Source: JAFEDN01 sp963697455
GTDB taxonomy: Bacteria > Pseudomonadota > Gammaproteobacteria > Coxiellales > Coxiellaceae
Assembly (NCBI GenBank): GCA_963697455.1
Contig: CAVOOI010000014.1
Coordinates: 169,757-233,756 of the forward strand
Direction: 5' to 3'
DNA length: 64,000 bases
Shown in pieces: positions 8,440 through 16,575 of the stretch. The notes beneath the pieces are model-generated. The model did not search any database and was not told the origin of the DNA. It saw nothing but the letters and a program-made list of their open reading frames with translations. Position 1 is the stretch's first letter. Every line of letters begins with the position of its first letter. The position numbers and the translations under genes were made by a program.

Positions 8440-10155
8440 ATGAAATCGCAACCATCCCGTTTTGAGCAAAAAAACAATGCTCATATTATTGAAGTTTTTT
8501 TGAAGAATATTACGCGGTTTTTGCCGCAATATATTTTCTGGAAAGATCAAAAATCAGTTTATTTAGGCTGTAATGAGAATTTTGCCCGCTTGGTCGGGCT
8601 ACACTCGCCGGAAGATATCGCCGGTAAGACCGACATGGACTTAAACTGGCAGCCTACTGGCCACACCGCCGACGTGTTTCGGCGCGGAGATCAGGAGACT
8701 TTAAACGGCTGTCCGTTGACCAACCGCGAGGAAATCCTGGTTTTGCCCAATGGCAAAAAGCTTATCACTCTGGTGAGCAAGCTGCCTATTTTGGATGACG
8801 ATCATCAGGTTTTGGGTATTGTGGGTTATTTCACCGACATTACGCCGTTAAAAAAGAAAGAGCGCGAGTTGCGGCAGGCCAAACGTCAGGCTGAGGCGGC
8901 GAATCAGGCCAAATCCGTATTCATCACTAATATCAGCCATGATCTGCGCACGCCGCTCACCGGTCTGCTGGGCATGGCGGACCTATTGCAGAAAGAAGTG
9001 CAGACCTCGAAAGGCAAGGCGGCGGCAGAGGATTTAGTCAAGGCTGGCGCCATGCTGTTGAATCTGGTGAATGAAATTATCGATTTTTCGCGTTGTGGGT
9101 CTGGGGACTTTCCTCTTCAAGAGATTAAATTCGATTTACTGGCGGTGGTGCAAAATATGGCGGATTTACTCAAACCCTCGGCGCATGAAAAAAACTTAAG
9201 TTTTAATATTCAACTGGATGAGCATCTGCCCCGTTACTTCATCGGCGATCCCACCCGCTTGCAACGCATTTTACTGAATCTGTTGAGTAACGCCATTAAA
9301 TTTACTCATCAGGGATCGATTGATTTCAGTGTTCGGCTACTAGAAAGAAAAAAACGCCATCGGGTCATCATTGAATATCAGGTACAGGATACCGGCATCG
9401 GCATTCCCGATGATCAGCAGGGTCTGATCTTCACCCGCTTCGGTCGGCTGCATCCTGCCTATGAGGGTCAATATACCGGTTCCGGTTTGGGATTGGCGCT
9501 GGTTAAACAGTTTGTCAGCGAGCTGGATGGTGAAATTCATTTTGAAAGCGTCGAGGGAGCAGGCTCCCTGTTTACCTGTCTTCTGCCATTGCGACTGCCT
9601 CTTTCTTCGGGATCAGAATATAGCCGACCGGCCATACCACCGCCGTCGCCACCCGATTTAAGTGGGAAATGTGCCGTGGTCGCTGGTCAATCCCAGCCGT
9701 CTGCATCCACCGGCTCATCCATTCTGGTAGTAGAAGACAATATCATGGCGCAGCGAGCAGTGAAAAATTTATTGGAATCGTTAGCGGCGACGGTGGATAC
9801 CGCAGACAACGGCGAACAGGCTCTACAGAAAATTAAAACTCAGGATTATGCGCTGATTGTGATGGATTTGGGCCTGCCGGATCAGGACGGTTATCAGGTG
9901 ACTACGGCCATTCATCATTGGCAACGACAGCATCAACGCCCATGTTCCCTTGTGGTTGCACTTTCTGCGCACCTGGGCGAAGCAGAGCGACAGCGCTGTC
10001 TGGCCATCGGCATGATCAAAGCCTACGAAAAACCAATGAAGCGTGAAACCGCGCAGGAATTGCTGGAGTTGGCCAAAAACCAGCCTCAATCTAAAAATAT
10101 TCATAAACCGTCTACTCGTTCAACTCACAAAGGAAACCGCCATGCCTCCCATTGA
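8440..10155 (+). CDS. PAS hybrid histidine kinase with C-terminal receiver
   Basis: 571 aa and cytosolic (no membrane segments). A PAS domain at about 20-138 (YIFWKDQKSVYLGCNENFA ... GIVGYFTDIT) is followed by a HisKA dimerisation domain with phospho-His167 in NISHDLRTPLTG. Then come the HATPase domain (N-box LLSNAIKF, G1 DTGIGIP, G2 GSGLGLALV) and a receiver from about 427 to 545 with Asp476 (LIVMDLGLPD) and Lys531. A typical Legionella/Coxiella-type soluble sensor. It overlaps the downstream DUF3050 gene by 14 bp, and AGGAAGG precedes its ATG. The receiver closely resembles the free CheY-like protein at 11198, which suggests one phosphorelay or a duplication. The signal is unknown. Confidence 0.9.
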   Translation: MKSQPSRFEQKNNAHIIEVFLKNITRFLPQYIFWKDQKSVYLGCNENFARLVGLHSPEDIAGKTDMDLNWQPTGHTADVFRRGDQETLNGCPLTNREEILVLPNGKKLITLVSKLPILDDDHQVLGIVGYFTDITPLKKKERELRQAKRQAEAANQAKSVFITNISHDLRTPLTGLLGMADLLQKEVQTSKGKAAAEDLVKAGAMLLNLVNEIIDFSRCGSGDFPLQEIKFDLLAVVQNMADLLKPSAHEKNLSFNIQLDEHLPRYFIGDPTRLQRILLNLLSNAIKFTHQGSIDFSVRLLERKKRHRVIIEYQVQDTGIGIPDDQQGLIFTRFGRLHPAYEGQYTGSGLGLALVKQFVSELDGEIHFESVEGAGSLFTCLLPLRLPLSSGSEYSRPAIPPPSPPDLSGKCAVVAGQSQPSASTGSSILVVEDNIMAQRAVKNLLESLAATVDTADNGEQALQKIKTQDYALIVMDLGLPDQDGYQVTTAIHHWQRQHQRPCSLVVALSAHLGEAERQRCLAIGMIKAYEKPMKRETAQELLELAKNQPQSKNIHKPSTRSTHKGNRHASH

Positions 10156-10930
10156 ATTTGTAAATCAACAATTAGCACCCCTTATCCGGAAAATTAAACA
10201 TCATGATTTATATGCACGGATCCGTTCACTCGATGATTTACGACTTTTTATGGAATACCACGTCTTCGCCGTCTGGGATTTCATGTGCCTGCTGAAAGAA
10301 TTACAGAGTCGTATCGTCACCACGCGCGCGCCGTGGTTACCCCCGAAAGATGCTTTTAGCGCGCACTTAATCAGTCGAATTTTAATGGAAGAAGAAAGCG
10401 ACCGAACTGAAGATGGCCAGCGATATGGCAGTCACTTTGAGTTGTACCTGACTGCCATGCGCGCCATCGGCGCGAACACTCAACCAGTTCAACATTTTTT
10501 GCAGCGATTATCGCAGGGAGAAATTCTAATTGCCGCTTCAGAAGCGGTAAAATTATCTCCCGCCATCCAACAATTTATATTCACTACTTTTGGTTTTTTT
10601 TCACAAGAAACACACCTATTGGCAGCGGCTTTTGTGTATGGTCGGGAAGCTATCACCGCTTCCATGTTTACACCCATCGTGCGACAACTGGAAAAAACCC
10701 TCAGCCCAGAACAACCGGAATCTATTAAACCGTTATTGTATTATCTCAACCGCCATATTGAATTAGATAATAGTGAGCATCTACCCCGCGCGCTGCAAAT
10801 GCTGGTCAATTTGGCTGGTGAAGATCATCAAAAATGGCAAGCGATTACCATTCATGCGCAATTGGCTTTACAGGCGCGGCTTGATTTTCTAACGAATATT
10901 CAAATGAAGATTGAATCAGGAAAATTTTAA
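10142..10930 (+). CDS. DUF3050 heme-oxygenase-like protein
   Basis: 262 aa starting at MPPIEFVNQQL; an AAAGGA ribosome site lies within the end of the kinase gene, and the genes overlap by 14 bp. The diagnostic sequences (RSLDDLRLFMEYHVFAVWD, FMCLLKELQ, EEESDRTEDG, GSHFELYLTAM, YLNRHIELDNSEH) match DUF3050, a member of the heme-oxygenase-like helical fold. The EEESD and SHFELY positions resemble the acidic/His sets that hold iron in heme-oxygenase-like diiron oxidases, but activity of DUF3050 is not established. It may modify a small molecule. The last 16 codons recur as a remnant at 19569. The family call is firm; a role in the neighbouring peptide-synthetase pathway is inference. Confidence 0.8.
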   Translation: MPPIEFVNQQLAPLIRKIKHHDLYARIRSLDDLRLFMEYHVFAVWDFMCLLKELQSRIVTTRAPWLPPKDAFSAHLISRILMEEESDRTEDGQRYGSHFELYLTAMRAIGANTQPVQHFLQRLSQGEILIAASEAVKLSPAIQQFIFTTFGFFSQETHLLAAAFVYGREAITASMFTPIVRQLEKTLSPEQPESIKPLLYYLNRHIELDNSEHLPRALQMLVNLAGEDHQKWQAITIHAQLALQARLDFLTNIQMKIESGKF

Positions 10931-11070
10931 CTATTGATTCGATAACTAGATCAAAATTTTTTCTATTCGGTTTCTAAGGATTTTGTGAAAGAATCCCACG
11001 GTAACAAAACTAGCTAGAGTAAAAATATAACTTTTAGACTCAAAAATCAAAATATTGCGAAAAATGGTCT
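10878..11070 (+). repeat. Duplicated ~190-bp segment, copy 1 (DUF3050 3' end plus downstream)
   Basis: From the last 16 or so codons of the DUF3050 gene through about 140 bp of non-coding DNA, this segment matches 19569-19762 with an estimated 85% or more identity. Shared blocks include GACTTTTAGACTCAAAAATC-like sequence and GATTGAATC.GGAAAATTTTAA. Confidence 0.8.
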
Positions 11071-11197
11071 TACTTTGCAGCTTAGTTGTGGCCACCAGTA
11101 AACTGGAAACCGCCCTGATTGATAGTGGCATTTTAAATTCATGTCCTATAATGATAGGGTGCAAGCTTAACTATAAGCTCCAACTGGAAGAAATTTT

Positions 11198-11569
11198 ATG
11201 AAAATAATTCAAATATTATTAGTGGAAGATCACCCCCTTGCTCAAAAAATGACATCCGTGGTTTTGCAATCATTGAATTGCCAAGTGGATGTCGCCGGTG
11301 ATGGACAAACCGCTTTAACCAAAGCTCAAAGTAAAGATTATGATCTGATCTTTATGGACGTGGGCTTGCCTGATATGGACGGCCATGCGGTTGCCATGAA
11401 AATTCGTGAATATGAGCAAAGTAACCGGCATACCCCCATCGTGGCGTTGACGGCTCATGCTGATGATGCAGAAAAAGCTAAAGCGATGGCCTCGGGCATG
11501 GATGGATTTCACGTAAAACCTTTGACGCCACAGATAGCAAGAGAAGTTCTAAGCAAATATATTAAATAA
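11198..11569 (+). CDS. Single-domain CheY-like response regulator
   Basis: 123 aa, receiver only. The acidic pair lies in LLVEDH, phospho-Asp54 in LIFMDVGLPDMDG, Thr in ALTAHA and Lys in HVKP. There is no output domain, so it probably relays phosphate or binds a partner. A TATAAT hexamer at 11147-11152 is a possible -10 element 46 bp upstream, but no good -35 is seen. It faces the sensor kinase gene tail to tail with only 8 bp between stops, and resembles the receiver of the hybrid kinase at 8440. Likely partner: one or both kinases. Confidence 0.9.
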   Translation: MKIIQILLVEDHPLAQKMTSVVLQSLNCQVDVAGDGQTALTKAQSKDYDLIFMDVGLPDMDGHAVAMKIREYEQSNRHTPIVALTAHADDAEKAKAMASGMDGFHVKPLTPQIAREVLSKYIK

Positions 11570-11577
11570 ATTTGGGG

Positions 11578-13053
11578 TCATTCGGTCAATAGGCATTCAA
11601 AAGGAATAATACAGGTGAATAAACTGCCTTTACCGGGTTGGCTTGTTACCAATATTTGGCCGCCTAATTCGTCAATAAGTCGCTTAACCGCCCACAATCC
11701 TAAACCTGTACCTTTATAAACTCCACTATAAGAAGCCGTTAAACGATTAAATCGCTCAAAAATAAGATTGTATTTTTCTTCAGGAATGCCAATACCGGTA
11801 TCTTTTACCCAAATTTTTAATAAGAATTTATGGTCTTCCTTTTTTGCAATATCGACACCAATAACAACGCTGCCTTCTTTAGTAAACTTGACTGCATTCC
11901 CCACTAGATTGAGTAAAATACGATGTACGCGGTATTGGTCGCCAATTATTTGCGAAGGTATCTTAGGTTCGATGTGGCTCTCTATTTTTACAAATTTATA
12001 TTTTACGGCGGGTGTCATTACCGTCACAATTTCACCCACTAGCGTTCTTATCTCGAACGGTTTATAAAGAACTGGAACAGTGCTATCTTCTAATTCCATA
12101 TATTCCAAAATTTCATTTAAGTAATTTAATAATTCTTGGGCTGATTGCGCAATATCATGCAGATATTCTTTTTTCTGTAGATTAGTTTCGCCTTCCTCCA
12201 ATAGCAATGATAAAGAAAGTAATCCGCTAAAAGGTGTGCGAATGTCATGACGGACATTGTAAAGGAATTCAGTTTTGGCTTTGTTTGCGTTCTCGGCTTT
12301 TTCTTTCGATACAATTAACTGGTCTTCTAACTGTTTTTTTTCACTAATATCCAATGACGTACCAATAATTCCCACAATTTGGTTGAATTCATCTCTCAGT
12401 GGAGTTTTAAATGTCAACTCAGTGATGATTTTACCGTCGGCTAATTTTGCCTTTTCTTCCCGAGCCATGGTTTTTCCTGTTCTCATCACTTCTTGGTCTA
12501 ATGCCTGCCAATCATTAGCAAATTCTTTCCAGCATAAATCATGGTCTGTTTTTCCAATCATATCCTGTACGTTTTCATAACCTGCCATGCGGGCCACATG
12601 TTTATTACAACCAATATAATGCCCTTGCGGATCTTTCCAGTAAACAGCACCAGGCAGATTATTAATAATGGCGTCCATATAAGCTTTCAAGCTATCATAT
12701 GTTCCACTAGCGGTTTCTTTTAACGTGATGAGAAAATATTTATTTTTTAAATTAATACAGGTTATAGTAGTATCATATTTCTTTTTTGTTTGAGGATCGT
12801 GCAATCTTATTTCATAAGAAGTCAAATTTTCACTGTATTCCAAAGCATCTTTTAGACTTTCCACATCAATATTTTTTTCTGCTAATAAGTCGAGTACTGA
12901 TCGGTGATGTATATCCTTTCTTGTCTTTTTAAAGATATTGGTTAATGCATTTTTATTGGCGTCAATGATTAAATAATCAGAATTAAGCAGAATGGTACAG
13001 GGTACAATTTCTGCATGATAACTGGGTGAACTTCCTGTTGAAAATTTGCTCAT
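11578..13053 (-). CDS. Dual-PAS sensor histidine kinase, coupled to the peptide-synthetase-like gene
   Basis: 491 aa, soluble. An N-terminal PAS-like segment (about 15-112, LLNSDYLIIDANKNALTNI) is followed by a canonical PAS (about 120-235, GAVYWKDPQGHYIGCNKHVA ... GTSLDISEKKQ). HisKA follows with phospho-His269 in NVRHDIRTPFSG, then a HATPase domain (LVGNAVKF, DTGIGIP, GTGLGLWAVKRL). There is no receiver. Its ATG overlaps the stop of the 964-aa A-MT-T gene by 4 bp (ATGA), so the enzyme and sensor are translated from one message. This argues that the kinase senses, or is regulated with, the product of that enzyme. The region is visibly more AT-rich than the hybrid kinase to its left. Confidence 0.9.
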   Translation of the reverse strand: MSKFSTGSSPSYHAEIVPCTILLNSDYLIIDANKNALTNIFKKTRKDIHHRSVLDLLAEKNIDVESLKDALEYSENLTSYEIRLHDPQTKKKYDTTITCINLKNKYFLITLKETASGTYDSLKAYMDAIINNLPGAVYWKDPQGHYIGCNKHVARMAGYENVQDMIGKTDHDLCWKEFANDWQALDQEVMRTGKTMAREEKAKLADGKIITELTFKTPLRDEFNQIVGIIGTSLDISEKKQLEDQLIVSKEKAENANKAKTEFLYNVRHDIRTPFSGLLSLSLLLEEGETNLQKKEYLHDIAQSAQELLNYLNEILEYMELEDSTVPVLYKPFEIRTLVGEIVTVMTPAVKYKFVKIESHIEPKIPSQIIGDQYRVHRILLNLVGNAVKFTKEGSVVIGVDIAKKEDHKFLLKIWVKDTGIGIPEEKYNLIFERFNRLTASYSGVYKGTGLGLWAVKRLIDELGGQILVTSQPGKGSLFTCIIPFECLLTE

Positions 13054-15944
13054 ACGGTTTCTTTTCTAGAAGCATTAATATAATGCGCCAACTTAAAAGG
13101 CGTATTATATCGCTCCAGCTCTTGATAGCCTAGATTTATTTCACACATTTCATTGATTGTTGCAAGAAAAAAATACATATATAGAGAAGATGGTCCATGC
13201 GCTTTAAAATCTTCATTGACCTTGCAATGACTCCCTGTGGTATTTTCCCATACCTTTTGGATTTTACCCAGGATGGTTTTATCGTCATTATTCTTTTCGC
13301 CCAGTTTTGTTAAATCCAAGCGTTTTTTGTCTATCTTTCCATTGGAAGTCAAAGGCCATCTTTCAACCCAACTATATACGGATGGTCGAATCCAGGAAAT
13401 TAACTGTTGAGCCACCCTGCGTTTGATTTTGTCAAAACAAAGCTCTTGTAACCAAGGACTAAAAGGTTCTCGGCAATAAAGTCTATAGGAATGATTCACT
13501 TCATTTGTTAGGCAACGAACTATTTTTGAAGCTTTGGGATAAAAATACACTTCCATTTCCAGCAGGGGATTTTCTTGATCATATTGAATCAATTTTTCAT
13601 GTGTCTCAAAATTTCTATGCAAAATAAAATTGATGTTTTGAAGGTCATTTTCAGAAGTACTTATTCGACGAAGTCCCGGTAAATCATTTTTTATTAACAA
13701 TGGATTCTGTTTTGCTAAACTTTCGATCATCTTCAGGATCGCTAAATTAGGAATTTTTTTTAAAATGAAAGGACTTTCTGGATGCATTCTAATGGAATTT
13801 TCAAATGAAAGGCTATTGAAGTTATGATCATATAAAATAATTATGGGATCACGAAAAATAACTGGTTTATTGATATGTAAAATAGCATCATACCGAAAAT
13901 AATTCAGTTCGTTTTCATAAATGCCGTGTTTCACTGCAATATCAATGTGAGAAATTTCTGGTATTTCTTTTTTTAAAGCCCTAAAGAAATAGGGGGATAG
14001 TAAAATTTCGGAATCTCTGGATTTGTAATACACGGATTTTTTATTTTTTTTAATTAAAAAAACCTCCATTAATTCAAGAGATCTGATATCGCCGATAATA
14101 ACGGTTCCTCCATCGAGAGTCGCTGCAACCAGTTTCTTAAATGCCGATATCAAGTAAGAGATGGAAGGTAAATACTGGATAACTGAATTAACAATAACGC
14201 AACTATATTGTTTATTTTCATTCACCTCCGCAATGGATTGATTCTTGAAGATGGTTTTTTCTAGTTGGGAGGAATTTAACTTGCTTTTAATGTAATTAAT
14301 GGATTGTTTCGAGATCTCCATAACGGTGTATTTTTTGGCGCTGTTTATAAATGTTGTCAAAATTGATCCTGTACCTGAACCAATTTCTAAGACGGAAGAT
14401 AAATCTGATTTTGAAATAACTGACTCTATAAATTGATAGGATTCTTTTAATTCTTCGGGAAGAAACTCCTGGCCCGTGAAAGTATTCTTCCAGCCGGAAG
14501 TGTTAATGACTTCATTCTCATGATCTTGGGCATTACAATAAACGGAATTGTAAATATTGTTTATAGATTGAATAGAGCTATCATCGACAATAGGAAAGTA
14601 ATGGTTAAATGCTTTTTCTTCATCTATTTCAACATAGGCAGATAATACTTTATAATAGCCTTCTTGCTCATGAACTTTGACGATTGCTTTTTTAACAATA
14701 GTTTCTTGTTCAATAATTTTTTCAATTTCTCCTGCTTCAATACGTACCCCATTCAGTTTGTATTGATCATCAATACGACCCGTATAATAGATTAAGTTAT
14801 CTTTATCAATAATAGCCAAATCCCCCGTTTTATATAAGCGCTCGCCGGTTTCCGGATGATGGATGAATGTTTGTTCAGTGAGGGAAGGGTTATTAAGGTA
14901 TCCTCTTGCCAATCCTTTACCGCCGATATAAATCTGACCTTCTTTGCCGCGAGGAGTTGGATGCAAATTTTCATCAAATAAATAAATTGTGGTATTAGCT
15001 AAAGCACTGCCCAATGGAATCGAACTGGATGATAATTTTGGACCTAATGGATAACACATAGACCACATGCTCGTTTCCGTCGGACCATACATGTTGAAGA
15101 CATTACTCTTTTGATAATCAAGTCTAATCGCTAATTTCTCGTTAAATTTTTCTCCACCCACCAGAATTTTAAGACGGCCATTATTACGCCATTCATGTTT
15201 TAATAAAATTTCCCAACTGACGGGTGTTGCTTGCATTACGGTGATATCATATTGAGTCAAATATTTTTTTATTTTCAATCCATCTGCTATGGTTCCTTGC
15301 TCTGTCAATATAATCGTAGCTCCTATCATGAGAGGTAACAGTAATTCAATTAACGCGATATCAAAAGTGTAGTCAGTTAAGGCTAATACTCTTTCTGATT
15401 CGTTTAGATTCAGTTGTTCGATAAGACTCGAAAACAAGTTTATCATTGATGAATGCTCGATAAGCACGCCTTTGGGATTTCCAGTGCTGCCTGAAGTATA
15501 CATCACATAAGCTAGGCTGGTTTCTCTTAATGGGTTTGAAATCTCTATTCCGGACTTTTTTTTATCGTTTAGGTTAATGACTTTAATAGCGGGATCAGAT
15601 GTTTTGATTAAACCGGAATTATGGGTTAAGAAAATTCTGGCTTTGCTATCATTTAAAATAAACAATTGTCTTTCATAGGGTGTAAGAGGGTTGAGGGGCA
15701 GAAAGGCGCAGCCGCTTTTCAATATTGCCACCATGGCTATGATCATATCGGTAGATCGTTCAAATAGGATTGGAATAATCTCTTCAGCAGAAACGTTCTG
15801 GTTAAGAATACGTTCAGCAATATAATTTGATAGCTCGTGTAATTCTTGATAAGTGATAAAAGTATTATCAGTTATCACGGCAGGCTTATTAGGGAGCTTT
15901 TTAGCCATGTCAGAAAAATAATCTATGAAGCTTTTAAATGTCAT
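13050..15944 (-). CDS. Stand-alone NRPS-like enzyme: adenylation domain with inserted methyltransferase, plus carrier domain
   Basis: 964 aa. The adenylation domain has A3 YTSGSTGNPKG (149-159), A4 FDIA, A5 NMYGPTETS (284-292), A7 YKTGD, A8 GRIDDQYKLNGVRIEAGEIE-type (389-408) and A10 NGKIDKK with Lys870. Between A8 and A9/A10 lies a methyltransferase (about 460-740) with SAM motif VLEIGSGTGS (518-527). A C-terminal carrier domain has AHGPSSLYM; Ser920 is the predicted phosphopantetheine site. There is no condensation, thioesterase or reductase domain. The enzyme should activate one amino acid, methylate it and hold it as a thioester; substrate is not deducible. It heads a two-gene operon with the sensor kinase. 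AurF-type and DUF3050 oxidase-like genes nearby could tailor the product (inference). Confidence 0.88.
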   Translation of the reverse strand: MTFKSFIDYFSDMAKKLPNKPAVITDNTFITYQELHELSNYIAERILNQNVSAEEIIPILFERSTDMIIAMVAILKSGCAFLPLNPLTPYERQLFILNDSKARIFLTHNSGLIKTSDPAIKVINLNDKKKSGIEISNPLRETSLAYVMYTSGSTGNPKGVLIEHSSMINLFSSLIEQLNLNESERVLALTDYTFDIALIELLLPLMIGATIILTEQGTIADGLKIKKYLTQYDITVMQATPVSWEILLKHEWRNNGRLKILVGGEKFNEKLAIRLDYQKSNVFNMYGPTETSMWSMCYPLGPKLSSSSIPLGSALANTTIYLFDENLHPTPRGKEGQIYIGGKGLARGYLNNPSLTEQTFIHHPETGERLYKTGDLAIIDKDNLIYYTGRIDDQYKLNGVRIEAGEIEKIIEQETIVKKAIVKVHEQEGYYKVLSAYVEIDEEKAFNHYFPIVDDSSIQSINNIYNSVYCNAQDHENEVINTSGWKNTFTGQEFLPEELKESYQFIESVISKSDLSSVLEIGSGTGSILTTFINSAKKYTVMEISKQSINYIKSKLNSSQLEKTIFKNQSIAEVNENKQYSCVIVNSVIQYLPSISYLISAFKKLVAATLDGGTVIIGDIRSLELMEVFLIKKNKKSVYYKSRDSEILLSPYFFRALKKEIPEISHIDIAVKHGIYENELNYFRYDAILHINKPVIFRDPIIILYDHNFNSLSFENSIRMHPESPFILKKIPNLAILKMIESLAKQNPLLIKNDLPGLRRISTSENDLQNINFILHRNFETHEKLIQYDQENPLLEMEVYFYPKASKIVRCLTNEVNHSYRLYCREPFSPWLQELCFDKIKRRVAQQLISWIRPSVYSWVERWPLTSNGKIDKKRLDLTKLGEKNNDDKTILGKIQKVWENTTGSHCKVNEDFKAHGPSSLYMYFFLATINEMCEINLGYQELERYNTPFKLAHYINASRKETV

Positions 15945-15980
15945 TGTTATTATCTATTTAGTTAATCATTCTTTTATGAG

Positions 15981-16141
15981 TTGGGACAATATTTCCAATA
16001 AGCTATTATTCAAAGTTTTTTTAAAACTACATTTTGCCCATTTCTAAAAACAATTTGAATAATTTTGTTATTACAACACAGACCCCTGAAATTTTCAATT
16101 CAATTCTGATACTATGTCTTGTCCCAAAGTATTGTCCCAAA
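15981..16141. promoter_or_regulatory. Three TTGTCCCAA-type sites in the divergent intergenic region
   Basis: TTGTCCCAAA occurs twice as direct repeats 13 bp apart (16119-16128, 16132-16141). An inverted copy, TTGGGACAA, lies at 15981-15989, close to the A-MT-T gene start. The region separates the A-MT-T operon from the split membrane-protein gene, so one regulator could control both. No known binding protein was recognised. Confidence 0.5.
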
Positions 16142-16182
16142 TAACTAGATATAATTTTTTATAAATTAATAATAGGTATTAT

Positions 16183-16575
16183 ATGCGATTTATAGGAATA
16201 GATGATACGTCATTACATCCATTGATTGATGATTCAGGTGAACTTTTTGAGTTTGAGGAAGATGCTTTACAGGAAGTCTGGAGATATTGTGTGCAGGAAG
16301 GTCATTTACCGACCTTTCGTGAAGAACTCGTCAAGCTACTTGGTTTGTTATTCGTATCAGGGGGATCATGGCTCTATGGCGATTTAGCAGCACAGGCAAC
16401 CAAAGGTTATCCAAAATGGCAAGCTAATTCACATATCTTTTTTGCCGCTGTTTGTGGTGCAGTCGTACTTATCAGAGCTACCCATGAATATTTGCTTAAT
16501 CGCGATTCGCGCAGAATGCCGGAGCAGTTAAAAAAGCTTTTGGTTTTAGGGAGACTAAGTGGCGAGCATTTTTAG
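16183..16575 (+). CDS. Unknown membrane protein, 5' part (zero frame of a -1 frameshift gene)
   Basis: 130 aa (MRFIGIDDTSLHPLIDD...). It includes a hydrophobic helix (IFFAAVCGAVVLIRA) and ends, just past a slippery A_AAA_AAG, with the out-of-place tail LVLGRLSGEHF. Reading -1 from 16536 continues smoothly into the next open frame and gives a single protein of about 570 aa. No family was recognised. It lies divergent from the A-MT-T operon across the TTGTCCCAA sites. The short product may be real (termination) or an artefact of a one-base error. Confidence 0.6.
   Translation: MRFIGIDDTSLHPLIDDSGELFEFEEDALQEVWRYCVQEGHLPTFREELVKLLGLLFVSGGSWLYGDLAAQATKGYPKWQANSHIFFAAVCGAVVLIRATHEYLLNRDSRRMPEQLKKLLVLGRLSGEHF
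16530..16536 (+). other. Canonical -1 ribosomal slippery heptamer A_AAA_AAG
   Basis: In the zero frame the codons are TTA AAA AAG, giving exactly A_AAA_AAG, the heptamer used by dnaX and many IS elements. A Shine-Dalgarno-like GGAG (16521-16524) lies just upstream, as in dnaX. Slippage by -1 joins the 5' ORF to the open frame ending at 17900. No strong downstream hairpin is obvious by eye. Confidence 0.6.

Noticed and set aside
8240..8443. 67-codon frame ending with ATGA at the hybrid kinase start
   Set aside because: The overlap is suggestive, but the Arg/Ser/His-rich product has no protein-like pattern and no good start; a neighbouring frame reads better.
10946..11164. 72-codon minus-strand frame between DUF3050 and the CheY-like gene
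   Set aside because: Falls in the duplicated non-coding segment and is not kept open in the second copy at 19.6 kb as a matching protein; no ribosome site.
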